From assembly GCA_945873195.1 (NCBI GenBank), contig CAMCDA010000010.1:1-48711 (forward strand): 48,711 nt of DNA, read 5' to 3'. The notes below the pieces were generated by a model. It saw only the letters and a program-made list of their open reading frames with translations. It was not told where the DNA came from and searched no databases. Below, piece after piece: positions 8,861-15,252 of this stretch. A program made the translations under genes and the position numbers. The stretch's first letter is position 1. Each line of letters starts with the position of its first letter. The DNA is from Asaia bogorensis (lineage in GTDB: Bacteria; Pseudomonadota; Alphaproteobacteria; Acetobacterales; Acetobacteraceae).

Positions 8861-9778
8861 TTGGCATCCCTCTGGCGCTTGTTTCCCCCTTGGATTTTCC
8901 ATCCCCTGCGCATGGTTGTGGTGGGCTTGCCCCGTGGATCCCTTCCACGTAGTGCCGCGGTGGCCGTGCTGAAATCGGTCGCGCGAGGCTACCGCACCGC
9001 GCTGGCCGATCGCCTGTCGTCCATCCGTCCACTCGACCGGCCGGATCTTTCCTTCGCATCCGTGGATTCGATGGTCATGGACGCAATCTATTGGTTCGGC
9101 GTCCAGGGCTATGAGGGCAAGGTCGCTGATGTCTGGATCGACGCATGCCGGCGGTCCCAGTCCGTGCTGGAGATCGGGGGCAATGTCGGCCTGTTCACCG
9201 TGATCGGCGGCAAGGTCGCCACTGGCTCCTACACGGTCGTCGAGCCCGTTCCATCGATTGCCGGCGTGCTACGCCGCAATCTTGCCACCAACAATCTGCC
9301 GCGTGTCGACGTTCTTGAGGCCGCCGTCATCGCGGGGCCGACTGAAGAAACCGTACACTTGTCGATACCTGATGAAGGCCGATCCGCCCCGGTTGGAGCC
9401 TTCCTGGCGGGGGCATCGGAGGTAACGGATCGAGGCCCGGCGCAAAACATTCCGGTTCGAGGGATCCCGTTCCGCGACCTACTGCGTGGGCGCGACCTGG
9501 TAAAGATCGATGCCGAGGGGCTGGAGTTCGCACTACTTTCCGCCGCTCGCGATATCCTGATTGTCGAACGTCCAACCCTGTTGATCGAGGTGCTACCGGA
9601 ATCCATCCAACTGGGAACGATGCTGGCGGAACTCGCGCGGGATGCGGGCTACGAAATCCTGATCATTCCGGAATGGGGCACCGCGGACGCCCTGCGGGTG
9701 GATCCGGATCAGTTTACATCGTCGCTGCCCAAGCTGCACCGATCCAAGGACGTATTGCTGACCCCTATCGCGCGTTAG
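8861..9778 (+). CDS. FkbM family methyltransferase
   Basis: The family transfers methyl groups from SAM, usually to sugars or secondary metabolites. The product (305 residues) shows the SAM loop VLEIGGNVGLFTVIGG, then YTVVEPVPSIAGVLRRNL, and late in the protein the FkbM-type DLVKIDAEGLEFALLSAA, followed by LLIEVLPES. The TTG start at 8861 is preferred because AAGGAG at 8847-8852 lies eight bases ahead; reading further upstream would add residues without family character. It stands alone, between sbmA (divergent) and a minus-strand operon (convergent). The acceptor is unknown. The fragmented head (WRLFPPWIFHPLRMVVVG) is hydrophobic and could lie against the membrane. Confidence 0.8.
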   Translation: MASLWRLFPPWIFHPLRMVVVGLPRGSLPRSAAVAVLKSVARGYRTALADRLSSIRPLDRPDLSFASVDSMVMDAIYWFGVQGYEGKVADVWIDACRRSQSVLEIGGNVGLFTVIGGKVATGSYTVVEPVPSIAGVLRRNLATNNLPRVDVLEAAVIAGPTEETVHLSIPDEGRSAPVGAFLAGASEVTDRGPAQNIPVRGIPFRDLLRGRDLVKIDAEGLEFALLSAARDILIVERPTLLIEVLPESIQLGTMLAELARDAGYEILIIPEWGTADALRVDPDQFTSSLPKLHRSKDVLLTPIAR

Positions 9779-9823
9779 GTCATACGTTCGCGGGCGCCGT
9801 CTCAAATGAAATTGTGCGCCCGT

Positions 9824-10342
9824 TCAGCGCCCTGCCGTGAGCATCGCCTGCCCGCCCTTCGCGTCCTTCACCGTCGCCGCCAGGATGCGCCAGGTGCGCC
9901 CGTCCTTGCTGGCGACATACTCCCGGTAATGCAGGTCGGCCGCCCGCTTGTCGTCGCGGTCGATCACCAGTTGGAAGCCCAGGCCGGCCTGGGGCAGCGC
10001 CGCCTCCAATGCCGCCCAGACCGCCTGCCCCAACGCCGCGTTGGTGACGCAGGAACACAGCCCGTCATCCGAGGACGCCAGCACGAACTTGCCCGCGCCG
10101 GTGGAGGCATCGAACACGATCCCCGGCGCCCCGTTCAGGAAAGCGGAGCGGGCGGGCTCGGGCAGAATGGGCAGCGGCACGCCGGTGGCCCAGCCGCGCA
10201 GCCCGCTGGCATCGCCGGCAAAGGGCAGGCAGCCTTGCATGAACAGGCCGACCAGCTCGGTCGCCGCGGTCACGGGTTGCGCCGCCGCCGACCCGATCCC
10301 CAGCAGCAACAGCACGGCCGCCCGAGCAACAAATCCAGTCAT
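9824..10342 (-). CDS. small secreted protein of unknown function
   Basis: The 172-residue protein starts with a signal peptide (MTGFVARAAVLLLLGIGSAAAQP, cut expected after about residue 21), so it should be periplasmic. The mature part contains LFMQGCLPFAGDASGLRGW and KFVLASSDDGLCSCV, giving three cysteines that could form a disulfide. It resembles a family of short envelope proteins (possibly NMCC_0638-like, recalled from memory and not verified). It starts three bases after the stop of the MlaF-type ATPase gene, so the two are co-transcribed and may work in the same envelope process. It does not resemble the periplasmic lipid carrier MlaC. Confidence 0.65.
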   Translation of the reverse strand: MTGFVARAAVLLLLGIGSAAAQPVTAATELVGLFMQGCLPFAGDASGLRGWATGVPLPILPEPARSAFLNGAPGIVFDASTGAGKFVLASSDDGLCSCVTNAALGQAVWAALEAALPQAGLGFQLVIDRDDKRAADLHYREYVASKDGRTWRILAATVKDAKGGQAMLTAGR

Positions 10343-10345
10343 GAT

Positions 10346-11122
10346 CTAGCGCCGCAATTCCATCTGGATCGGTCCTTCGCGCCTGCCATGGGTGAACTGG
10401 TCGACCATCGGGTTCCCGCTCTCCAGCAGCCCCGCCGCCGGCCCGGTCCAGACGATCTGGCCCTTGTGGATCATCGCCGCCGCGTCGCCGATCCGCCGAG
10501 CGCTCGCCATGTCGTGGGTGATGGCGATGGCGGTGCTGCCGAGGCGGCGGACGCAATCCACGATCAGCCCGTCGATCACCGCGCCCATGATGGGATCCAG
10601 GCCGGTTGTCGGCTCGTCGAAGAACATGATCTCGGGTTGGGCAGCGATGGCGCGGGCGAGGGCGACGCGCTTCTGCATGCCGCCCGAAAGCTCCGCTGGT
10701 GACAGGTCGCCCACCGTATCGGCCAGCCCGACCTGGGCCAGGATCTCGTTCGCCCGGACCCGCGCCTCGGCCCGCGTCGCCTTGCCCTGCGCCAACAGGC
10801 CGAAGCTGACATTCTCCCAAACTGGCAGCGAATCGAACAATGCGCCGTTCTGAAACAGCATGCCGATCCGCGCCCGCGCCAACTCCCGTTCGGCGCGCGG
10901 TAGGGCCAGGATGTCGCGGCCATCGATCTCGATCGATCCCGAGTCCGGTTCGATCAGGCCCAGGATGCATTTCAGCAGCACCGACTTGCCGGACCCGGAG
11001 CCACCGATGACGACCAGCGATGTCCCCGGCATCACATCCAGGTCGATGCCATCCAGTACGACCTTGGGGCCAAACTGCTTGCACACGCCGCGCAGGCGGA
11101 TTTTGGGAACGGTTTGGCTCAT
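10346..11122 (-). CDS. mlaF: MlaF-type ABC transporter ATP-binding protein (lipid transport)
   Basis: MlaF is the ATPase of the MlaFEDB complex that moves phospholipids between the outer and inner membranes. The 258-residue product has Walker A GGSGSGKS at about 40-47, Q-loop Q91, signature LSGGMQKR at about 145-152, Walker B IMFFDE at about 165-170 and a switch histidine in IAITHD. FQNGALFDSLPVWENV and EPTTGLDPIMGAVIDGLI are typical of MlaF, not of amino-acid transporter ATPases. The ATG at 11122 has GGAG seven bases ahead. No mlaE or mlaD is adjacent: upstream lies the decayed transporter on the other strand. Its partner genes must be elsewhere, or it has been separated from them. Confidence 0.85.
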   Translation of the reverse strand: MSQTVPKIRLRGVCKQFGPKVVLDGIDLDVMPGTSLVVIGGSGSGKSVLLKCILGLIEPDSGSIEIDGRDILALPRAERELARARIGMLFQNGALFDSLPVWENVSFGLLAQGKATRAEARVRANEILAQVGLADTVGDLSPAELSGGMQKRVALARAIAAQPEIMFFDEPTTGLDPIMGAVIDGLIVDCVRRLGSTAIAITHDMASARRIGDAAAMIHKGQIVWTGPAAGLLESGNPMVDQFTHGRREGPIQMELRR

Positions 11123-11225
11123 GGTCATACTCCGGCGCTGGGGCGGATTTCTGGCACGCCGGCGCCACCGGCGCCAACCAATTGGATGATTGCCCGATGA
11201 CAGAAGGCCGCCCGCCTCGCCAACC

Positions 11226-11436
11226 TGGGTCGTCGATATCGTCCAGACCATCGCGGATTTCCTGGGCGTGACCCGGGGAAAGCCTGCGCGTCGATCCGAA
11301 ACCCCGCATCCCCGCCGTCGTGCGGCGCCAGGCTGACATCGCCCTCGCGACCATCGGCCACGACCGGCTGCGCGACACCCAGGCGCGGTTCATCCGCCCG
11401 CGCTACTACGCGTCCCCCAACGCCCCGGTCGGACCG
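11226..11436 (+). pseudogene. fragment of an amino-acid-type ABC substrate-binding protein
   Basis: Read in two frames, these about 70 codons match residues 101-170 of the binding domain encoded at 12912-14630. The first frame gives WVVDIVQTIADFLGV (intact copy: FEVDLALAIARFLGV). The next gives VDPKPRIPAVVRRQADIALA (VEPKNRIPILASRSADLVIA) and FIRPRYYASPNAPVGP (FIRPHYYGSRTVVVGP). The frame changes by one base at the G-run 11275-11278. Similarity stops abruptly on both sides: the signal peptide, the rest of the binding domain and the first permease are gone, and a permease gene starts 22 bases later. This is the relic of a second copy of the neighbouring transporter, lost by frameshift and large deletion. 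Confidence 0.85.
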
Positions 11437-11458
11437 CGCGGCGTTGGGGGCCACAATC

Positions 11459-12061
11459 GTGACCGAGATCGTGGTTGATTTCATCCCGGTGCTGCTGCGG
11501 GGGTTCCTGGCTGATCTGTGGATCGCGGTGGCGACGGCCGGGATCGGACTGGCGGTCGAGCTGCCGATCGCGCTGCTGCGGCTGAAAGTGGCCTGGATCC
11601 GGCCCGCGCTGCGGATCGTCATCCGCCCGCTGCAAGCGGCACCCGTCTATGTCGTGATGTTCTTCCTGCTGAACATGCTGCCGGATGAGGTGGTGATCCT
11701 CGGGCGGCCAATGGTGATCGGCCGGGTCACGGTGATGATGCTGGCGCAATGCGCCTACATGATCCCCTATGTCGCCGAAGTCGGGTTCAACGCGCTGGGA
11801 CGGCTGGCCGCGGGGGACCGGGGCCAGGCGCTGCTGTTCCTGCCCAACCTGCTGCGCGGGTTCAACGTCGTGATCATGTCATCCGGCTTTGGCGCGGCGA
11901 TCGGCGTGCCGGAAGCGGTCGGGGTGACGGTGCGGGAAGCCGAGACGCTGGAACACATGAGCGAGCGCGTAGTGCTGTTCCTGATCGCGATCACGCTGTT
12001 CGTTTCGTTCTTCTCGGCTGCCCACCTGCTGGTGCAGCGGCTGGTTCGGCTGTCGCGGTAA
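11459..12061 (+). CDS. amino-acid-type ABC transporter permease, surviving member of a decayed unit
   Basis: A polytopic inner-membrane protein of 200 residues, a paralogue of the permease at 14627-15241 along its whole length: shared stretches include LQAAPVYVVMFFLLN and VIMSSGFGAAIGVPEAVGVT, the latter being the loop that docks on the ATPase. Alignment with that paralogue puts the start at GTG 11459, giving equal N-termini (MTEIVVDFIPVLLRGF against MSGYLAAFLPELFDGF). There is no clear ribosome site. It follows the binding-protein fragment directly, so its normal partners are lost. It may be an orphan on the way to decay, or it may pair with the fused permease of the intact unit. Confidence 0.75.
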   Translation: MTEIVVDFIPVLLRGFLADLWIAVATAGIGLAVELPIALLRLKVAWIRPALRIVIRPLQAAPVYVVMFFLLNMLPDEVVILGRPMVIGRVTVMMLAQCAYMIPYVAEVGFNALGRLAAGDRGQALLFLPNLLRGFNVVIMSSGFGAAIGVPEAVGVTVREAETLEHMSERVVLFLIAITLFVSFFSAAHLLVQRLVRLSR

Positions 12062-12202
12062 GGCGGTGGGCACGACCAAGGCAGGAGTCTTTGGCGGTGG
12101 TCGGGTCGAGCCAGACCATGACGATTCTGCATCGACCGCGCGCCAAAATGATACCCCCCAAAACCCACCGCTTTCTGGACCATCGGCCTATTTTCTGTCA
12201 TC

Positions 12203-12952
12203 ATGCGAAACGTGAACACGCGCATCCGCGCGGCCCAGGAGGCATTGCTGCCAACACCGCCCGCGGCACCGGCAGGATCGGTGCATGACCCGTTTCGCCC
12301 CAGCGCCCACACAGGTCTGTTGATCGCCGCCCTGCGGTCGCGCGCGCCCACGCTTGAAACTGTCAGCGGCCTGGACATGGGCCTTGGCAGCGGCACCGTG
12401 CTCGCGGTGCTTGGCCAGATCGGCATCCAGCGGTTGTTCGGCGTCGATATCGATCCGGATGCCGTCCAGGCCGCGACCGACTTGCTGCGCCAGGAAGGCC
12501 TGCTCGACCAGGCGACGCTGCTGGCGGGATCGCTGTGGGAACCGGTCGGCGCGGAACGGTTCAGCGTCATCGCCGCCAACCTGCCGCAATTCGCCGCCGA
12601 TGAACCCGCCGACCCCGAGCATTCCGTCTACTGGAGCAGCGCCGGCGATGATGGCCGCCGCTTCCTGGACCCGTTCCTTGCCGGGCTTGGGGCACATCTG
12701 CGCCCCGACGGCGCCGCCCTGATCGCTCATAACGTCTTCCTTGGCTTCGACCGGACCGAGGCGATCGTGCGCCGCGACGGCCTGACATGCGTGCCGGTGG
12801 CCGAGACCTCGGTCCTGCTGCACCCGCGCAAGGCCGCCATGCTCAATCCCATCCTGCGCGCCGCCGGTCCGGCCGCCGGCATCCACCGCGTTGGCGGATA
12901 CGATTTCATCGATGTTCAGGTTCTTGAGATCCGCCGCGCCCGCCCGGTCTGA
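12203..12952 (+). CDS. SAM-dependent methyltransferase, PrmC/HemK-like with NLPQ motif
   Basis: This 249-residue protein has a class I methyltransferase fold: SAM loop LDMGLGSGTV at about 57-66, acidic loop GVDIDPDAVQ at about 80-89 and a motif IV that reads ANLPQF at about 125-130. In N5-glutamine methyltransferases such as PrmC this place holds NPPY, whose side chains hold the amide nitrogen; here N and the second P remain while the others changed. It is therefore probably an N-methyltransferase acting on something other than release factor (inference). Its 3' end overlaps the binding-protein/permease gene by about 40 bases, so the two are translationally coupled. ATG 12203 has no strong ribosome site. 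Confidence 0.7.
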   Translation: MRNVNTRIRAAQEALLPTPPAAPAGSVHDPFRPSAHTGLLIAALRSRAPTLETVSGLDMGLGSGTVLAVLGQIGIQRLFGVDIDPDAVQAATDLLRQEGLLDQATLLAGSLWEPVGAERFSVIAANLPQFAADEPADPEHSVYWSSAGDDGRRFLDPFLAGLGAHLRPDGAALIAHNVFLGFDRTEAIVRRDGLTCVPVAETSVLLHPRKAAMLNPILRAAGPAAGIHRVGGYDFIDVQVLEIRRARPV

Positions 12953-14630
12953 CCGGCCACACAACCGGTTCAGCGCCCTGCTGCTCGTCCTTGGCTTCCT
13001 TGGCATACTTCTGTCTGTCCAGACAACCGCCCATGCGGATGCAGCGGCCGCCCTGACCCGCGCCCGGGACATGACGGCCGAGGCAAAGGCCGACTGCGCC
13101 ACCGGCACCGACGTGCTGGCGCGCATCCTGTGCGACGGCGTGCTGCGGGTGGGGCTGCGAACCGACTATCACGCGTTTTCTGCTCGCGACGCAGCCGGCA
13201 CGCTGTCAGGGTTCGAGGTCGATCTGGCCCTGGCCATCGCCAGGTTCCTGGGCGTGACGCTGGTGGAAGTGCCGGTTGAGCCAAAGAACCGCATCCCGAT
13301 CCTGGCCAGCCGCAGCGCCGACCTGGTCATCGCGACCATGGGCCACACGGTCCAGCGGGAGGCGAATGCTGGCTTCATCCGGCCGCATTACTACGGATCG
13401 CGCACCGTCGTGGTCGGCCCGGTCGGCAGCCCCGTCTCGGGATGGGAGGATCTGCGCGCCGGCCACTCGGTCTGCCTGCCACTGGGCGCCAGTTTCAACA
13501 TCCTGTTCGTGCAGCGCCACATCCGCATCCTTACCTTCGACACCGCGACGGCCCTGCTGGACGCGCTGAACTTCGGGCAATGCGCCTTCATCGCGCATGA
13601 CGACACGTTCTTCACGAAATGGCTGGCCGATCCCGCCTGGTCGGCCCGCTTCGGCGTCAAGTTCGGGTTTTCCCCACTGCCCTGGGGCATGGCCGTCCCG
13701 CCCGAGGGCGGTGAGCGGTTCCGCATCCTGCTCGCCTCGCTCAGCGCCGCCTGGCATGCCGATGGGACATTCCTGGCCCTGGGCCGGCCGCATCGCATTG
13801 CAAGCGAGTTCCTGGAGGAACAGCGTGCCCGGTTCGCGGCGCCGGAGTGCGTCTCTCCGGGCGGCGCCCCCGTCGCGCGCTGCCTGCTGCCGCCGGTCAA
13901 TACCGCCGCCAGCGACATCCCCTCGGCGCTGGCACCGATCGCGACGGCTGTGGAAACCGCGCTGGCGGGCTGGTTTGGGCTGTCCCTGGACCTGGGTATC
14001 TTCAAGAGTCAGGCCTCCGCGGCCCTGCTGATCGAGGGCATCGGCTACTCGCTGGCCATGGTCACCGGGTCGATGGTCACGACATTGGGTTTTGCCTTCG
14101 GCTTCGCCGCCATGGCCGGGGCTCGGTTCCGCCCAGTGCGCTGGCTGGCGGCCCTGCTGACCGAGATCGGGCAGAGCACGCCGATGCCTCTGCTGTTGTT
14201 CTTTGGCTACATCGTGGCGGGGGGGCTGACATATTATTCAGCCTTCGTCGCGCTGATCACGGCGATGGTGATGCTTGGGTTCTATAACGGCAGCTATGCC
14301 GGCCAGGCGATCCATGACGCGCGGCATTCGCTGCATGGTGGCGGGGGTCATGCCGGCGAAAGCGGGACCGGGTTCCGGGCGACGATGGCGGTGGCCTGGA
14401 CGCAGTTGGTGGCGTTTCTGATCAACGCGACCAAGGGTGCTCCGGCGGCGGACATGATCGGCGTGCCGGAATTCCTGGGCGTGATCACCGACCTGACCGC
14501 CCATACGCGCGACCGGTTCGCGCTGTACGTTATCCTGCTGGTGTTCTACACGGCGATCGTGCTGGCGGCGATTTCCCTGCTGATGGCGGTGGAACGCCGG
14601 TTCATCCATCGGCCGGGGCAACAGGCATGA
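12912..14630 (+). CDS. fused amino-acid-type substrate-binding protein and ABC permease
   Basis: One 572-residue protein joins two usual components of a polar amino acid uptake system. Residues 1-42 are a signal or anchor sequence (SALLLVLGFLGILLSV). About 75-300 form a family 3 solute-binding domain with GVLRVGLRTDYHAF, GFEVDLALAIARFLGV and DLVIATMGHTVQREANAGF. About 350-570 form a HisQ/HisM-type permease, with LATA-like docking loop region FLINATKGAPAADMIGVPEF. Fusion keeps the binding domain attached in the periplasm. The ATG at 12912 is preferred since it starts the signal sequence; a TTG at 12891 would add seven residues. The gene overlaps the methyltransferase before it and, as ATGA, the permease after it. 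No ATPase gene follows. Confidence 0.82.
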   Translation: MFRFLRSAAPARSDRPHNRFSALLLVLGFLGILLSVQTTAHADAAAALTRARDMTAEAKADCATGTDVLARILCDGVLRVGLRTDYHAFSARDAAGTLSGFEVDLALAIARFLGVTLVEVPVEPKNRIPILASRSADLVIATMGHTVQREANAGFIRPHYYGSRTVVVGPVGSPVSGWEDLRAGHSVCLPLGASFNILFVQRHIRILTFDTATALLDALNFGQCAFIAHDDTFFTKWLADPAWSARFGVKFGFSPLPWGMAVPPEGGERFRILLASLSAAWHADGTFLALGRPHRIASEFLEEQRARFAAPECVSPGGAPVARCLLPPVNTAASDIPSALAPIATAVETALAGWFGLSLDLGIFKSQASAALLIEGIGYSLAMVTGSMVTTLGFAFGFAAMAGARFRPVRWLAALLTEIGQSTPMPLLLFFGYIVAGGLTYYSAFVALITAMVMLGFYNGSYAGQAIHDARHSLHGGGGHAGESGTGFRATMAVAWTQLVAFLINATKGAPAADMIGVPEFLGVITDLTAHTRDRFALYVILLVFYTAIVLAAISLLMAVERRFIHRPGQQA

Positions 14631-15241
14631 GCGGGTATCTCGCCGCGTTCCTGCCGGAACTGTTCGACGGGTTCCTGATCAACCTGTGGGTGGCCTTCAG
14701 CGCCGTGGCGATCGGGCTGGTTTTCGGCCTGCCACTCGCGCTGATCCGCGACCGTTTGGCCTGGACCGAGGTGCCGATCCGCCTGTCGATCCGCGTGATG
14801 CAGGCGGCGCCGGTCTACGTGATCATGTTCTTCCTGCTGAACCTGATCCCGGCGCGGATCTCCTTCCTGGGCTGGACCATCGCGGCCACCGGGTTGGCGG
14901 CGCTGATCCTGGCGCAGGCGGTGAACATGATCGCCTACATGGAGGAGAACGGGTTGCAGGCGCTGCGGCACCTGCGCCGGCGGGAGATGGCGCAGGCCAT
15001 CCTGTTCGTGCCGAATGTGATGCGCGGCTTCATCGTGGTGGTGATGTCATCGGGCCTCGGGGCCGCGATTGGCGTGTCGGAGGCCGTGGGCGTGACCCTG
15101 CGCCACGCCCAGCGCCTGCCCGATCTGGGCGACCGGGTGGTGCTGTTCCTACTGGTGATCGGGTTCTTCGTGAGCGTGTTCGGCACCGCCAACGCCTTGC
15201 TGCGGCGGGTCATCCGGCGCCTGGCCGCGCGGGGGCGATAG
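14627..15241 (+). CDS. amino-acid-type ABC transporter permease
   Basis: A 204-residue inner-membrane protein with about five hydrophobic segments, of the HisM/GlnP permease family. It has the MQAAPVYVIMFFLLN segment and the ATPase-docking loop VMSSGLGAAIGVSEAVGVTL. Its ATG overlaps the stop of the fused binding-protein/permease gene (ATGA at 14627-14630), so the two permease domains should form the transmembrane pair in equal amounts. It is a full-length paralogue of the permease at 11459-12061. No gene for an amino-acid-type ATPase follows: the next gene is on the other strand, so the ATPase must be supplied from another locus. Confidence 0.82.
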   Translation: MSGYLAAFLPELFDGFLINLWVAFSAVAIGLVFGLPLALIRDRLAWTEVPIRLSIRVMQAAPVYVIMFFLLNLIPARISFLGWTIAATGLAALILAQAVNMIAYMEENGLQALRHLRRREMAQAILFVPNVMRGFIVVVMSSGLGAAIGVSEAVGVTLRHAQRLPDLGDRVVLFLLVIGFFVSVFGTANALLRRVIRRLAARGR

Positions 15242-15252
15242 AGCGGTTCGGC

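Noticed and set aside
10346-11122. MlaF-type ATPase as the missing ATPase of the amino-acid-type transporter
   Set aside because: Its motifs (FQNGALFDSLPVWENV, EPTTGLDPIMGAVIDGLI) place it in the lipid-transport branch, and it lies on the opposite strand with a different operon partner.
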